Source of the DNA: Hyphomicrobiales bacterium
GTDB taxonomy: Bacteria > Pseudomonadota > Alphaproteobacteria > Rhizobiales > Beijerinckiaceae
DNA length: 64,000 nucleotides
Reading direction: 5' to 3'
Assembly (NCBI GenBank): GCA_027483945.1
Contig: JAIXTM010000018.1
Location: forward strand, 310,001 to 374,000
In this document: positions 43,581 through 56,168 of the stretch, piece after piece
Position numbering within the stretch: position 1 is the stretch's first letter
How the letters are laid out: the number at the start of each line of letters is the position of its first letter
Translations under genes and position numbers: made by a program
The notes under the pieces: generated by a model
What the model was told of the DNA's origin: nothing
The model's database searches: none
The model's input: the letters and a program-made list of their open reading frames with translations, nothing else

Positions 43581-44512
43581 GCGTCCACGGCACCGAGCGC
43601 CCAGGCGAGGACGCCCTTCTGCGCGTGGAGCCGGTTCTCGGCCTCGTCGAAGACGACCGACCAGCGCCCGTCCATCACCTCGTCCGTCACCTCCTCGCCG
43701 CGATGGGCGGGGAGGCAATGCATGAACAGGGCGTCAGGCCGGGCGGCCTGCATCAGCCGCTCGTTGACCTGGTAGCGCTTGAGGAGGTTGTGGCGGTAGC
43801 GTGCTTCCTCCTCGTCGCCCATCGAAACCCAGCAATCGGTGACGACGCAGTCCGCGCCGTCCACCGCCGCGAAGGGATCGCTGACGATCTCGACCGACGC
43901 GCCCTGCGCCCGCGCCCAGTCCACCGCGTCGGAGCGGGTGACGAGTTCCTGGGGCGTGGCGATGCGGATCGAGAAGTCGAAGCGCGCCGCCGCGTGGATC
44001 CAGGACGACAGGACGTTGTTGAAGTCGCCGGTCCAGGCGATCGTGCGCCCGCCGATCGTGCCGCGATGCTCCTCGAAGGTGAGGATGTCGGCCATGATCT
44101 GGCAGGGATGGGACCGCTTGGTCAGCCCGTTGATGACGGGGACCGTGGCATGGGTCGCCAGCTCCTGCAGGTCGTTGTGATCGAGGACCCGGATCATGAT
44201 GGCGTCGACATAGCGGGAGAGCACGCGGGCCGTGTCGGCGATGGTCTCGCCGCGGCCCAGCTGCATCTCGGCGCCCGTCAGCATCACCGTCTCGCCGCCG
44301 AGCTCGCGCATGGCGAGGTCGAAGGAGACGCGGGTGCGCGTGGACGGCTTGTCGAACACGGTGGCCAGGACCTTGCCCTCGAGCGGGCGCTCGGGCGAGC
44401 GCACGCCCTTGCGGCGCTTGGCCTTCAGCGCCTTGGAGACCTCGATCAGGCTCCGCAGCGTCTCGGCCGGCAGGTCGGTGAGGTCGAGGAAGTGCCGGGG
44501 GGCTGAGGCCAT
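43577..44512 (-). CDS. argF: Ornithine carbamoyltransferase
   Basis: A 311-residue enzyme that makes citrulline from ornithine and carbamoyl phosphate. The carbamoyl-phosphate loop [14 protein letters not shown] and the [11 protein letters not shown] motif with the catalytic Cys are intact. The start [14 protein letters not shown] overlaps the argD stop by one base (TGATG), and its stop overlaps the hslO start by four. Confidence 0.96.
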   Translation of the reverse strand: MASAPRHFLDLTDLPAETLRSLIEVSKALKAKRRKGVRSPERPLEGKVLATVFDKPSTRTRVSFDLAMRELGGETVMLTGAEMQLGRGETIADTARVLSRYVDAIMIRVLDHNDLQELATHATVPVINGLTKRSHPCQIMADILTFEEHRGTIGGRTIAWTGDFNNVLSSWIHAAARFDFSIRIATPQELVTRSDAVDWARAQGASVEIVSDPFAAVDGADCVVTDCWVSMGDEEEARYRHNLLKRYQVNERLMQAARPDALFMHCLPAHRGEEVTDEVMDGRWSVVFDEAENRLHAQKGVLAWALGAVDA

Positions 44513-45708
44513 CACGCGGCCCCCCGCGCATCGAGCTTCGCCTCGAGGGCGGATGCCGCCGCATCGAGCCGGGCGAAGGCCTCGCCGACTTCCGCCTCCG
44601 TGATGTTCAGCGGCGGCAGGAGGCGCACGACGTTGTCGCCGGCCGGGATGACGATCATCTTCGCGTCGCGGGCCGCGGCGGTGAACTCGCCGTTGGGCAC
44701 GGCGAGCTTGAGCCCCAGCATCAGGCCGGCGCCGCGCACCTCGGCGATCACCCGCGGATGGCGGTCGCGCAACTCCGCCAGGCGCTGCTTCATCAGGAGG
44801 CCCATCTTCTCCACGTGCTGCGTGAAGCCGTCGGCGAGGACGACGTCCAGCACGGCGTTGCCCACCGCCATGGCGAGCGGGTTGCCGCCGAAGGTGGTGC
44901 CGTGGGTTCCGGCCGTCATGCCCTGCGCCGCCTCCTCGGTGGCGAGCACGGCGCCGAGCGGGAAGCCGCCGCCGATACCCTTGGCGACCGCCATGATGTC
45001 CGGCGTGATGCCAGCCCATTCATGGGCGAAGAACCGGCCCGTCCGGCCGACGCCGCTCTGCACCTCGTCCAGGACGAGGAGGATGCCCTTCTCGTCGCAC
45101 AGTTCGCGCAGGCCGCGCAGGCACTGGTTCGGCACCGTGCGGATGCCGCCCTCGCCCTGCACCGGCTCGATGAGGATGCCGGCGGTGGCGTCGGTGATCG
45201 CGGCGCGCAGCGCCTCGTGGTCGCCGAACGGCACCTGGTCGAAGCCGTCCATCTTCGGGCCGAACCCTTCCAGGTACTTGGCCTGGCCGCCGGCGGCGAT
45301 GGTCGCCAGCGTGCGGCCGTGGAAGGCACCCTCGAAGGTGACGAGGCGGAACCGTTCCGGATGGCCCTTCACCGCATGGTACTTGCGGGCCATCTTGATC
45401 GCGCCTTCCAGCGCCTCGGCGCCCGAATTGCAGAAGAAGACCCTGTCCGCGAACGTGTTCGCGACCAGCCGGTCGGCGAGCTTCTCGCCGCCGGGGATCC
45501 GGACGAGGTTCGAGGTGTGCCAGATGCGCTGGGCCTGGTCGGCGAGCGCCTGCACCAGGTGCGGATGCGCGTGGCCGAGGGAATTGACCGCGATGCCGGA
45601 GCCGAAATCGAGATATCGCTCGCCTCGCTCCGTGACGAGCCAGGGGCCTTCGCCCCGCTCGAACACGACATCCGCCCGGGCATAGGTAGGCAGGAGCGAC
45701 GACGACAC
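44512..45708 (-). CDS. argD: Acetylornithine/succinyldiaminopimelate aminotransferase
   Basis: A 398-residue class III PLP aminotransferase. [33 protein letters not shown] and the PLP lysine region [17 protein letters not shown] are clear. It gives N-acetylornithine in arginine synthesis and may also serve lysine synthesis. It is the first gene of argD-argF-hslO. Confidence 0.96.
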   Translation of the reverse strand: MSSSLLPTYARADVVFERGEGPWLVTERGERYLDFGSGIAVNSLGHAHPHLVQALADQAQRIWHTSNLVRIPGGEKLADRLVANTFADRVFFCNSGAEALEGAIKMARKYHAVKGHPERFRLVTFEGAFHGRTLATIAAGGQAKYLEGFGPKMDGFDQVPFGDHEALRAAITDATAGILIEPVQGEGGIRTVPNQCLRGLRELCDEKGILLVLDEVQSGVGRTGRFFAHEWAGITPDIMAVAKGIGGGFPLGAVLATEEAAQGMTAGTHGTTFGGNPLAMAVGNAVLDVVLADGFTQHVEKMGLLMKQRLAELRDRHPRVIAEVRGAGLMLGLKLAVPNGEFTAAARDAKMIVIPAGDNVVRLLPPLNITEAEVGEAFARLDAAASALEAKLDARGAA

Positions 45709-45765
45709 GGTCCATCTCCCTTTCGAGTGGGACGCTGCCGGGCCACCATGACCCGAAAATCAAAT

Positions 45766-45783
45766 GCCGCCCTGCGGGGCGGC
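45766..45783 (-). terminator. Possible terminator after deoB
   Basis: A seven-pair stem GCCGCCC / GGGCGGC with a four-base loop is followed on the minus strand by ATTTGATTTT. It lies about 68 bases past the deoB stop and before argD. The T run is interrupted, so the call is moderate. Confidence 0.45.
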
Positions 45784-45850
45784 ACTCGCGGCAGCGTCCA
45801 ACATGCTGCTGAGGATGTTAAAAATATCCGTGCCGCCGCTGGCCGTCAAA

Positions 45851-47074
45851 TCAGCGCCGCAGGAAGGACGTGCCCGCATCGTCGGGCTGGATGCCCAGAT
45901 GATCCAGGACGGTGGCGCCCACATCGGCGAAGGTGGGGCGCGTGCCGATGGACCCGGCCCCGATCCCCGGCCCGAAGGCCAGGACAGGCACCTTCTCGCG
46001 CGTGTGGTCGGTGCCGGACCAGGTCGGATCGTTGCCGTGGTCGGCGGTGATGATGGCGAGGTCGCCGGGCTTGAGAACCGCCTCGATCTCCGGCACGCGC
46101 CGGTCGAAAGCCTCCAGCGCGGCGGCATAGCCCGCAACGTCGCGGCGATGGCCGTACTCGCTGTCGAAATCGACGAGATTGCTGAAGACGAGCCCGCCAT
46201 CGGGCAGGGTCCGCATGGCGTCGATCGTGGCGTTGAGCACCGCCTCGTTCCCGTGCGGCTTGATCTCGCGGCCCGTTCCCGAATGGGCGAAGATGTCGCC
46301 GATCTTGCCGACCGTGACGATGGCGCGGGCCTGGCGGGTCAGACGGTCGAGGATCGTCGGGCTCGGCGGGCGGACCGAATAATCCTTGCGGTTGCCGGTC
46401 CGCCGGAAATCCGCCGCGGCGGAACCGAGGAACGGCCTCGCGATGACCCGGCCGATGTGGAGGGGGTCGCAAAGCCGGCGGGCGATGACGCAGAGCGCAT
46501 AGAGCCGCTCCAGCCCGAAGCGCTCCTCGTGGGCGGCGATCTGCAGCACGCTATCGACCGAGGTATAGAGGATCGGCTTCCCTGTCCTCAGGTGCTCCTC
46601 GCCCAGGTCCTCGATGACGGCCGTGCCCGAATCATGGCGGTTGCCGAGGATGCCCGGCAACCCGGCCTCGGCGATGATCGCATCGGTGAGCGCCTGTGGC
46701 AGCGCCGGCACGGTCCTGGGGAAATAGCCCCAGTCCCAGGTCACCGGCACGCCGGCCAGTTCCCAGTGCCCGGAGGGCGTGTCCTTCCCGCGGGAGGTCT
46801 CCACGGCGCAGCCATGCAGCGCGCGCGAGGCCGCGCCCTCCAGACCGGGGGGGACTTCTCCCGTCGCCTCGCGGCAGGCGGCGCCGAGGCCCATCGCCGT
46901 CAGGTTCGGCAGGACGAGCGGGCCGCTGCGCAGGCCTTCGCTGTCGGCCGCGCCGGCCGCGCAGGCACGGGCGATGTGGCCGACCGTGTCGGCGCCCTCA
47001 TCGCCATAGGCCGCCGCGTCGGGCGCGCCGCCAACGCCGACCGAATCGAGAACAATGAGGAGGGCACGAGTCAT
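45851..47074 (-). CDS. deoB: Phosphopentomutase
   Basis: A 407-residue phosphopentomutase of the alkaline-phosphatase superfamily, which interconverts (deoxy)ribose 1- and 5-phosphates in nucleoside salvage. [20 protein letters not shown] is the N-terminal metal site with the family's conserved Asp. SGHWELAGV and the late [13 protein letters not shown] with [13 protein letters not shown] complete it. Single gene with respect to pathway: no other deo gene is in the window. Confidence 0.96.
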   Translation of the reverse strand: MTRALLIVLDSVGVGGAPDAAAYGDEGADTVGHIARACAAGAADSEGLRSGPLVLPNLTAMGLGAACREATGEVPPGLEGAASRALHGCAVETSRGKDTPSGHWELAGVPVTWDWGYFPRTVPALPQALTDAIIAEAGLPGILGNRHDSGTAVIEDLGEEHLRTGKPILYTSVDSVLQIAAHEERFGLERLYALCVIARRLCDPLHIGRVIARPFLGSAAADFRRTGNRKDYSVRPPSPTILDRLTRQARAIVTVGKIGDIFAHSGTGREIKPHGNEAVLNATIDAMRTLPDGGLVFSNLVDFDSEYGHRRDVAGYAAALEAFDRRVPEIEAVLKPGDLAIITADHGNDPTWSGTDHTREKVPVLAFGPGIGAGSIGTRPTFADVGATVLDHLGIQPDDAGTSFLRR

Positions 47075-47191
47075 GGCGTTTTCTGTCGTCCGGGCGGTGA
47101 ACAGAAGCGACCCTCGTTGGCCGCGTCAAATGCCGCCTTGCCTGCGGCTGAGCGGAAACGTGTCATGAAACGTAGGCCTGCGCGAGTTGGA

Positions 47192-48816
<1,625 letters not shown>

Positions 48817-48820
<4 letters not shown>

Positions 48821-49935
48821 TGGAACGTCTTCCGCGGGTCGAAGGCATCACGCACAGCCTCGCCGATGAAGACGAGGAGGGAGAGCATGAGCGCGATGAC
48901 CGTGAAGCCGGCAAGGCCGAGCCACGGCGCCTGCACGTTGGACTTGCCCTGCGCCAGAAGCTCGCCGAGCGAGGGCGAGCCGGGCGGCAGGCCAAAGCCG
49001 AGGAAGTCCAGGGAGGTCAGCGTCGTGATCGACCCGTTGATGACGAAAGGCAGGAAGGTCAGCGTCGCCACCATGGCGTTCGGCAGGACGTGGCGCACCA
49101 TGATGCGCGCATCGGAGACGCCGAGCGCCCGGGCCGCGCGGACATATTCGAAGTTGCGGGCGCGCAGGAACTCGGCGCGCACCACGCCGACCAAAGCCAC
49201 CCAGGAGAACAGGAGCAGGATGCCGAGCAGCACCCAGAAGCCGGGCGTCACCACGGCGGAGAGGATGATGAGGAGGTAGAGCGCCGGGACAGCCGTCCAG
49301 ATTTCGATGAAGCGCTGCATCAGGAGGTCGGTCCAGCCGCCGAAATAGCCCTGCACGGCACCGGCCGCGATGCCGATCACCGACGAGACGCCGGCCAGGA
49401 TCAGCCCGAACACGACCGAGATGCGGAAGCCGTAGATGATCCGCGCCAGGACGTCCCGGCCCTGGTCGTCGGTGCCGAGCCAGTTCCACTCGATGCCGGC
49501 GCAGCCACCGCTCCGGCCTATCCGGGCCGCGTGCGCGGCGCATTCGGCATCCGAGAGCAGCCAGGTCGGCTTGGACGGCGCAGGTGTCGGCAGGTCGAGA
49601 TTGTGCGTGTCGTAGGAGAAGCGGATCGGCGGCCAGAGCGCCCATCCGTTCGCCTCGATCTCGCGGACGATGACCGGGTCGCGATAGTCCGTATAGGCCA
49701 GGAACCCGCCGAACTTCTCCTCCGGATAGTCCTTCAGGACGGGGCTGAGGATCTCGCCCTTGTAGGAGACGAGGATCGGCCGGTCGTTGGCGATGAGCTC
49801 GGCGAAGAGCGAGAGGACGCACAGGCCAAGGAAGAGCCAGAACGACCAGTAGCCGCGGCGGTTGGCGCGGAAATTGGCAAGCCGCCGCCGGTTGAGCGGC
49901 GACAGGAGCGGGCGGCGGGGCACGGTCGCGTCCAT
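48817..49935 (-). CDS. yejE: Peptide ABC transporter permease (YejE)
   Basis: A 372-residue permease with an N-terminal helix (WSFWLFLGLCVLSLFAELIA), a long periplasmic loop (GFLAYTDYRDPVIVREIEAN) typical of YejE, and then the BPD transport domain with the EAA-like loop (ARALGVSDARIMVRHVLPN). WNWLGTDDQGRDVLARIIYG is the standard DppC-type lead. Three bases separate it from yejB. Confidence 0.94.
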
Positions 49936-49938
49936 GGC

Positions 49939-51021
49939 TCAGACCTCCCGTGTCTCGAAATCGATCCGCGGATCGATCCAGACATAGGTGAGGTCGGAGA
50001 TCAGCCCGACGATGAGCCCGACCAGCGAGAAGATGTACAGGCTGCCGAACACGACCGGGTAGTCGCGGTTCACGATGGATTCGAAGGACAGGAGCCCCAG
50101 CCCGTCCAGCGAGAACACGGTTTCGATCAGCAGCGCGCCGGTGAAGAAGGCGGCGATGAAGGCGGCCGGAAAGCCCGCGACGACGATGAGCATCGCGTTG
50201 CGGAAGACGTGGCCGTAGAGCACCCGCCGCTCGCTCAGGCCCTTCATCCGCGCGGTCAGCACGTATTGCTTCCTGATCTCGTCGAGGAACGAGTTCTTCG
50301 TCAGCAGCGTGGACGCCGCGAAAGCGCCGAGCGTCATCGCCGTGACGGGCAGGATGAGGTGCCAGGCATAGTCCACGACCTTGCCGGCGAGCGACAGGTC
50401 CGCCCAGTTCTCGGAGGTGAGGCCGCGCAGGGGGAATATCTGCCAGAACGACCCGCCGGCGAAGAGCACGATGAGCAGGATCGCGAAGAGGAAGCCCGGC
50501 ACCGCGTAGCCGACAACGATGATGCCGGAGGTCCAGACATCGAAGCGCGAGCCATCTCGCACCGCCTTGCGGATGCCGAGCGGAATCGAGATCGCGTAGG
50601 ACAGGAGCGTCATCCAGAGCCCCAGCGAGATCGAGACGGGCAGCTTCTCGGCGATGAGGTCGATGACCGGCGCATCGCGGAAATAGGATTTCCCGAAATC
50701 GAAGCGGGCATAGTCGCGCAGCATCTTGAGGAAGCGCTCCAGCGGCGGCTTGTCGAAGCCGAATTGCTGCTCGAGCTGCTTGATGAAGGCCGGATCGAGC
50801 CCTTGCGCGCCGCGATAGGCGGAGTTCCCCTCCCCGCGCAGCGCGTCCGCGCCGCCGGACCCGATGCGTGCGGTCGCCGCCGTATCGGTGCCTTCCAGCT
50901 GGGAGAGGATGCGCTCCACCGGTCCGCCCGGGGCGAACTGCACGATGACGAAGGTGACGAGCAGGATCCCGATCAGCGTCGGGATCATCAGCAGCAGGCG
51001 GCGGGCGATATAGGCGAGCAT
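49939..51021 (-). CDS. yejB: Peptide ABC transporter permease (YejB)
   Basis: A 360-residue DppB-type permease. The N-terminal helix [20 protein letters not shown] is followed by the PGGPVER motif, a loop with [28 protein letters not shown], and a BPD domain with [20 protein letters not shown]. It pairs with YejE to form the membrane pore. It starts seven bases after the yejA stop. Confidence 0.94.
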   Translation of the reverse strand: MLAYIARRLLLMIPTLIGILLVTFVIVQFAPGGPVERILSQLEGTDTAATARIGSGGADALRGEGNSAYRGAQGLDPAFIKQLEQQFGFDKPPLERFLKMLRDYARFDFGKSYFRDAPVIDLIAEKLPVSISLGLWMTLLSYAISIPLGIRKAVRDGSRFDVWTSGIIVVGYAVPGFLFAILLIVLFAGGSFWQIFPLRGLTSENWADLSLAGKVVDYAWHLILPVTAMTLGAFAASTLLTKNSFLDEIRKQYVLTARMKGLSERRVLYGHVFRNAMLIVVAGFPAAFIAAFFTGALLIETVFSLDGLGLLSFESIVNRDYPVVFGSLYIFSLVGLIVGLISDLTYVWIDPRIDFETREV

Positions 51022-51028
51022 GGCCGCG

Positions 51029-52903
51029 TCAGCTCCGCTTCACGCGCTGGGTCTTGTCGGGGCTGAACCACCACGTGCCGGGCGCGCCGGACGAATAGAC
51101 AGGCTTGCGCTGCGGGCGGTCGTAAAGGTCCCAATAGGCGACGAGGTCGTTGGGATTCCACCACATGGGAATCCAGTAATGGCTGGCGCGCAGCACCCGG
51201 TCGAGGGCGCGGGCGAGCACGCGGACCTCGTCGAGCGTGGCTGCCCGGCCGATCCGGTCCAGCAGGTCGTCGATGCAGGGATTGTCGATGCCGGCGATGT
51301 TGCGCCCGCTCGGCACCTTGCCCGCTTCCGACCCGTAGACCGACTTCAGCGACTCGCCCGGGATCGAGGATCCGCCGATGGCGCGGCTGACGATGTCGAA
51401 CTGGAAGTCCTGGACGCGGCGCTGGTACTGCTGCGCGTCCACGAGGCGCGTATAGGCGCGGATGCCCAGACGGCGCAGGTTCACCTGGAACGGCCGCGTA
51501 TGGGGCTGCAGCGTGCCGGTGGAGTCCAGGAACTCGATCTCGAAGGGCCTGCCGTTCGGCAGCAGCAGCCGCGAGCCGTCCCGGCGGCAGCCGGCGGCGA
51601 TCAGGAGGTCGTGCGCCTTGCGCAGGAGCGCGCGGTCGCGGCCCGACCCGTCCGAGACGGGCGGCACGAAGGGCTCTCCGAAGGCCGCATCGGGGATCCT
51701 GCCGCGCCATGGCTCCAGCAGGGCCAGTTCTTCCGGCGGCGGCGGGCCTTTCGCCTGGAACTCGGAGTTCTGGAAGTAGGACACCGTCCGCCTGTACAGC
51801 GAGTACATGACGTTGCGGTTCGTCCATTCGAAGTCGAAGGCGTAGTTCAGCGCCTCGCGGATGCGCGGGTCGCGGAACATCTCCCGCCGCGTGTTGTAGA
51901 TCCAGCCCTGCGAGCCGACGGGCGCGGTCCGCGGCAGGCCCTCGCGCACCACGCGGCCGTCCCGCATGGCGGGGAAATCGTAGCCCGTCGCCCAGTTCCG
52001 GGCGGTGAACTCCTCGTTGAAGGTGATGATGCCGCTCTTGAAGGCCTCGAACGCCACCTGACGGTCGCGGAAATATTCGTAGCGGACGATGTCGAAATTG
52101 TTGGTCCCGAGATTCACCGGCAGGTCTTTCGCCCAGTAATCGGCGACCCGCTCGAATTCGATATAGCGGCCGGGCTCGAAGCGGCCGACGCGGTAGGGGC
52201 CGGAGCCCAAGGGCCGCTCCAGCGTCGCGGCCTCGAAGTCCCGCCCCTGCCAGTAGGCGCGCGGGAAGATCGGCAGGCCCGCGACGATGAGGTGGAGCTC
52301 GCGGCTGCGACGCGGCGACAGCTCGGCGACGAAGACGTCGTCGCTTTCAGCCCGCGCGCCCACGACCTCGCGCAGCAGCAGCCGGTAGAGCGGATGGCCC
52401 TTCGTCTTCAGGATGTCGACGGAGAAGGCGACGTCGTGGGCCGTCAGGCGGGTGCCGTCGTGGAATCGCGCCTCGGGCCGCAGGCGGAAGCGGTAGGTCA
52501 GCCGGTCGGCGGAGATCTCGACCTCGCGGGCGACCAGCCCGTAGACCGAGCCCGGTTCGTCGCCGGAGCCGGACATCAGCGTGTCGTAGAGCGCGTCGAT
52601 GCCCGCCGCCCCGTCGCCGCGGGCGGTGTGGATGTTGAGCGTGTTGAACGTCTCGAAGTTCTGGTTGCCGGCGGCCTGCTTGATCTGGATGACCAGCCGC
52701 CCGCCCTTGGGCGCCTTGGGATTCACGTAGGCGAAATGCGGGAAATCCGGCGCTTCCTTGAGATCGCCGAAGATCGACAGGCCGTGGGAGACGACGGGAC
52801 CTCCCTGCGGCGCCGGGACGGCCGGGGCTTGCGCGGGCGAAGACGGCGCCTGCTGCGCGCCCGCCGGCCAGATGCCCGCGCCGGCCCAGGCGGCGCTGCT
52901 CAA
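51029..52903 (-). CDS. yejA: Peptide-binding protein YejA (start uncertain)
   Basis: A solute-binding protein of at least 624 residues, SBP family 5, with [40 protein letters not shown] and [14 protein letters not shown]. The only usual start in frame is TTG at 52903, which leaves [17 protein letters not shown]. Upstream the open frame continues to a TAG at about 52975 and encodes [10 protein letters not shown], a Tat-like signal n-region with twin Arg, but contains no ATG or GTG. The true start may be CTG, ATC or another rare codon, or a base has been lost. Binds and delivers peptides to YejBEF. Confidence 0.88.
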   Translation of the reverse strand: MSSAAWAGAGIWPAGAQQAPSSPAQAPAVPAPQGGPVVSHGLSIFGDLKEAPDFPHFAYVNPKAPKGGRLVIQIKQAAGNQNFETFNTLNIHTARGDGAAGIDALYDTLMSGSGDEPGSVYGLVAREVEISADRLTYRFRLRPEARFHDGTRLTAHDVAFSVDILKTKGHPLYRLLLREVVGARAESDDVFVAELSPRRSRELHLIVAGLPIFPRAYWQGRDFEAATLERPLGSGPYRVGRFEPGRYIEFERVADYWAKDLPVNLGTNNFDIVRYEYFRDRQVAFEAFKSGIITFNEEFTARNWATGYDFPAMRDGRVVREGLPRTAPVGSQGWIYNTRREMFRDPRIREALNYAFDFEWTNRNVMYSLYRRTVSYFQNSEFQAKGPPPPEELALLEPWRGRIPDAAFGEPFVPPVSDGSGRDRALLRKAHDLLIAAGCRRDGSRLLLPNGRPFEIEFLDSTGTLQPHTRPFQVNLRRLGIRAYTRLVDAQQYQRRVQDFQFDIVSRAIGGSSIPGESLKSVYGSEAGKVPSGRNIAGIDNPCIDDLLDRIGRAATLDEVRVLARALDRVLRASHYWIPMWWNPNDLVAYWDLYDRPQRKPVYSSGAPGTWWFSPDKTQRVKRS

Positions 52904-53037
52904 CAGAAGGGTTCGGCGGTCGAGGATCGTCGGGCTCCAGGCTGTGGCGGGTGGCGGCCGGCAGAGGCCAGCCTAGCCATACATGGGCGCCGTGTCATAC
53001 CCGAACAGATGCCGCACCGACGAAAAAGCCGGGCATG

Positions 53038-53062
53038 AAAAAGCCGGACACTTGGCCCGGCT
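53038..53062 (-). terminator. Terminator after the cytochrome c gene
   Basis: On the minus strand AGCCGG, a nine-base loop and CCGGCT are followed by TTTTT. It lies about 28 bases past the cytochrome c stop; a second T run just beyond (after CCCGGC) could back it up. Confidence 0.6.
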
Positions 53063-53089
53063 CGTTCGAAGCGGCGATGCGCGATGCGC

Positions 53090-53644
53090 TTACTTGGCGG
53101 CCTCGGGGGCCGGCAGCGGCGCGGGCGAGCCTGCCAGCGAGCGCATGTAGAGGATGATGTCGGCGCGCTCTTCGGGCTTGGCGATGCCGGCGAAGGCCAT
53201 GATCGTGCCCGGGATGGACTTGCGCGGGTTCTCCAGGAACTCGTCCAGGTGCTGGTAGTCCCAGTTGCCGCCCTTGGCCTTCAGCGCCGCGGAATAGTTG
53301 AAGCCCGGATGCGAGGCGAGCGGGCGGTTGACCGTCTCGTAGAGGTTCGGACCGACCTTGTTGGGACCGCCTTGCGTGAAGTCGTGGCAGGCGCGGCACT
53401 TGGCGGCGGCCTTGTCGCCGCGGGCGACATCGGCCTTGGCCAGGCGCGCGGCGATGGGCTCGGCGGCAGGAGCGGCGGCGCCGGCACCGGCGGCGGACGC
53501 CTCGGGCGCGCCGGGAAGATCGTAGCCGGGGATGGCGGGCTTGGCCGGGCTGAAGACAATCTCGGAGACGATGTTGAGGCCCATCACCAGGAGCAGCGTG
53601 CCCAGCACCGCGCCGAAGATCTTGTTGAGCTCGAACGAATCCAT
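53090..53644 (-). CDS. cycM: Membrane-anchored c-type cytochrome (CycM-like)
   Basis: A 184-residue protein with an uncleaved N-terminal helix (IFGAVLGTLLLVMGLNIV), a Pro/Ala linker (GAPEASAAGAGAAAPAAEP), and a class I cytochrome c domain. The haem site is Cys83-x-x-Cys86-His87 (CRACH), with the late Met in PGTIMAFAG as axial ligand. Such CycM proteins pass electrons from the bc1 complex to cytochrome oxidase. It is divergent from kdsB. Confidence 0.92.
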   Translation of the reverse strand: MDSFELNKIFGAVLGTLLLVMGLNIVSEIVFSPAKPAIPGYDLPGAPEASAAGAGAAAPAAEPIAARLAKADVARGDKAAAKCRACHDFTQGGPNKVGPNLYETVNRPLASHPGFNYSAALKAKGGNWDYQHLDEFLENPRKSIPGTIMAFAGIAKPEERADIILYMRSLAGSPAPLPAPEAAK

Positions 53645-53730
53645 GAACCGGCTCCGGTCCCGAAGGACGTGACATGCGAAACGATCCGGCAACCCGCGCT
53701 GGATTCCGGCGGCGCCTGATTAGCCGCTTT

Positions 53731-53758
53731 GCCGATGGGTTTGCAACTCGTATAAGCG
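53731..53758 (+). promoter_or_regulatory. Candidate kdsB promoter
   Basis: TTGCCG (53731-53736), 16 bases, then TATAAG (53753-53758) lie about 41 bases upstream of the kdsB ATG. The -10 is good. Confidence 0.4.
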
Positions 53759-53799
53759 CGTCGCGTTTGTGACCTTTCGCCGCTTCGCGCAGGCTTCCG

Positions 53800-54540
53800 A
53801 TGTCCGATCCCCTCGTCCTGATCCCGGCCCGGATGGCGGCGACCCGCCTGCCCGACAAGCCCCTGGCCGACATCCACGGCGCGCCGATGATCGTGCATGT
53901 CTGGCGCCGCGCCATGGAGGCGGGCCTCGGCCCCGTCGTCGTCGCCACCGATTCGCCGGCCATCGTCGCCGCCATGGAGGACGCCGGCGGTCGCGCGGTC
54001 CTCACCCGCGCCGATCATCCGTCCGGCTCCGACCGCATCCACGAGGCGATGGAGCTGGTGGACCCGGAAGGCGCGCACGACGTCATCGTCAACGTGCAGG
54101 GCGACCTGCCGACGATCGACCCGCGCGCCATCGCCGCCGCCGCCCTGCCCCTGTCGGACCCGGCGGTGGATATCGCCACCATCGCCGCGACGATCACCCG
54201 CGAGGCGGAGCGGACCGATCCCAACGTGGTCAAGATCGTCGCCAGCCCGATCTCCGACGGGCGGCTGCGGGCGCTCTACTTCACCCGCGCCACCGCCCCC
54301 TGGGGCGAGGGACCGCTCTTCCACCATATCGGGCTCTACGCCTATCGCCGGCGGGCGCTGTCGCGCTTCGTCACGCTGCCGCCCTCCCCGCTGGAAACGC
54401 GGGAGAAGCTGGAGCAGCTGCGCGCGCTGGAGGCCGGCATGCGCATCGACGTGACGCTGGTCGAGGACGTGCCGCTCGGCGTCGACACCCCCCACGACCT
54501 CGACAGGGCGCGCGAAATCCTCGCGGCCCGGAAAGCCTGA
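53800..54540 (+). CDS. kdsB: CMP-KDO synthetase KdsB
   Basis: A 246-residue 3-deoxy-manno-octulosonate cytidylyltransferase that activates KDO for lipopolysaccharide core synthesis. [38 protein letters not shown] and [13 protein letters not shown] are family motifs. pheA begins two bases after its stop. It links to the lptD/lptG genes functionally rather than by position. Confidence 0.96.
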   Translation: MSDPLVLIPARMAATRLPDKPLADIHGAPMIVHVWRRAMEAGLGPVVVATDSPAIVAAMEDAGGRAVLTRADHPSGSDRIHEAMELVDPEGAHDVIVNVQGDLPTIDPRAIAAAALPLSDPAVDIATIAATITREAERTDPNVVKIVASPISDGRLRALYFTRATAPWGEGPLFHHIGLYAYRRRALSRFVTLPPSPLETREKLEQLRALEAGMRIDVTLVEDVPLGVDTPHDLDRAREILAARKA

Positions 54541-54542
54541 CC

Positions 54543-55409
54543 ATGTACGACATGACACCCCGCGTGATCTCGTTCCAGGGCGAGCCGGGCGCCAATTCCC
54601 ACATCGCCTGCGCCGAGGTCCTGCCGGACTGGACGCCGCTGCCGAGCCCGACCTTCGAGGACGCGTTCGCGGCCGTGCAGGAGGGCGAGGCGGGCCTCGC
54701 CATGATTCCGATCGAGAATTCGATCGCGGGGCGTGTCGCGGACATCCATCACCTCCTGCCGACCTCCGGCCTCCACATCGTGGGCGAGCACTTCCTGCCC
54801 ATCCATTTCCAGCTCATGGCGATCGAGGGCGCCGATCTCGGCACGATCCGCAGCGTGCACAGCCATGTCCATGCGCTCGGCCAGTGCCGCAAGATCATCC
54901 GCAAGCTCGGGCTGAAGCCGGTCGTGGCCGGCGACACGGCGGGCTCGGCGCGGGAGGTCTCCGAATGGAAGGACCCCACGCGGGCCTCCCTCGCCCCGCG
55001 CATGGCGGCCGGCGTCTACGGCCTCAAGATCCTCGCCGAGGATGTGGAGGACGAGGCCCACAACACGACGCGTTTCGTCATCCTGTCGAAATCCGAGCTG
55101 TGGACCGCCCGCGACGCGGGGCCCTGCATCACCAGCTTCGTGTTCCAGGTCCGCAACGTGCCGGCGGCGCTCTACAAGGCGATGGGCGGGTTTGCCACCA
55201 ACGGCATCAACATGACCAAGCTGGAGAGCTACCAGCTGGAGGGCCGGTTCACCGCGACGCAGTTCTACGCGGAGGTCGACGGCCATCCGGAGGACCGGTC
55301 GCTGAAGCTGGCCCTGGAAGAACTCGCCTTCTTCTCCAAGGAATTTCGGATCCTGGGCGTCTATCCTGCCCATCCGTTCCGGGCGAGCATCGCCGAGGCG
55401 GCGGAATAA
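54543..55409 (+). CDS. pheA: Prephenate dehydratase
   Basis: A 288-residue prephenate dehydratase for phenylalanine synthesis, without a chorismate-mutase domain. ISFQGEPGANSHIACAEV, AMIPIENSIAGRVADIHHLL and NTTRFVILSK cover the catalytic domain. A C-terminal ACT domain (SFVFQVRNVPAALYKAMGG, INMTKLESYQLEG) is the likely Phe feedback site. An ATG nine bases further in is an alternative start. Confidence 0.96.
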   Translation: MYDMTPRVISFQGEPGANSHIACAEVLPDWTPLPSPTFEDAFAAVQEGEAGLAMIPIENSIAGRVADIHHLLPTSGLHIVGEHFLPIHFQLMAIEGADLGTIRSVHSHVHALGQCRKIIRKLGLKPVVAGDTAGSAREVSEWKDPTRASLAPRMAAGVYGLKILAEDVEDEAHNTTRFVILSKSELWTARDAGPCITSFVFQVRNVPAALYKAMGGFATNGINMTKLESYQLEGRFTATQFYAEVDGHPEDRSLKLALEELAFFSKEFRILGVYPAHPFRASIAEAAE

Positions 55410-55529
55410 GATCCAAGCCGCTTCGATTATCGCCGCGGCAAGACCTCTTTATCGCAAGGTTCCGGTCGTCTTCTGGCCCCGATTGGCCGGCAGGGTCTCC
55501 CCAAATCGCCGAAACGATGGGGAGGTACC

Positions 55530-56168
55530 ATGACCATCATCCGCAGCGCCCATCCCGCCGACATCCCGGCCATCGCCCGCATCCATGTGGCGGCCTGGCA
55601 CGAGACGTATCGCGGCACGCTGCCCGATGCGACGCTGGCATCCTTGAACGTCCGGGACCGGGAGCAGGTCTGGCGCCAGGCCCTGACCGACCAGCCGGGC
55701 TTCCGGGATGTCGTGGTCGCGGAGCGTAGCGGCCGAGTGATCGGCTTCGCCTCGGGCGGCCTCGCCTGGGACGCCGCGCTCGGCATGGAGGCCGAGATCG
55801 AGGCGCTATACGTCCTGAAGCGCGAGCAGCTTCGCGGCGCCGGCACCCGGCTGATCGGCGCCCTCGCCCGCTCGCTGGCCGATCACGGCCTGCGTTCGGC
55901 CGGCCTTTGGGTCGCGCGGGACAACCTGGCGGCCATCGCCTTCTACCGCACGCTGGGCGGGCGCGTGGTGGGTTCGGCGATCAGGGCCTTCGGCGGCGTC
56001 GCCGTGCCCTCCATCGCAATCGTCTGGCCGGATATCGAGGAACTGGCGCTGTGGGACGATCCGCAGCCCGTCAGGCTCGCCCCTCGGCGAAAGCCCGCAG
56101 AAGGTGATGGGCGATGGCAAGGGGCGGCGGGGCGCGCAGGCCTGCGGGATGCCCGCCCCGCAGCATGA
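55530..56168 (+). CDS. GNAT family N-acetyltransferase
   Basis: A 212-residue acetyltransferase with AARIHVAAW-like opening (IARIHVAAWHETYRG), the acetyl-CoA loop LKREQLRGAGTRLIGAL and LWVARDNLAAIAFYRTLGG. The substrate is unknown. The last ~33 residues run into the convergent nudC gene (98-base overlap) and have no family similarity, so the functional domain probably ends near residue 175 and the tail exists because no stop occurs earlier. Confidence 0.85.
   Translation: MTIIRSAHPADIPAIARIHVAAWHETYRGTLPDATLASLNVRDREQVWRQALTDQPGFRDVVVAERSGRVIGFASGGLAWDAALGMEAEIEALYVLKREQLRGAGTRLIGALARSLADHGLRSAGLWVARDNLAAIAFYRTLGGRVVGSAIRAFGGVAVPSIAIVWPDIEELALWDDPQPVRLAPRRKPAEGDGRWQGAAGRAGLRDARPAA

Noticed and set aside
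51020-53038. A 672-codon plus-strand open frame opposite yejA
   Set aside because: Fully antisense to yejA and with shadow-like composition.
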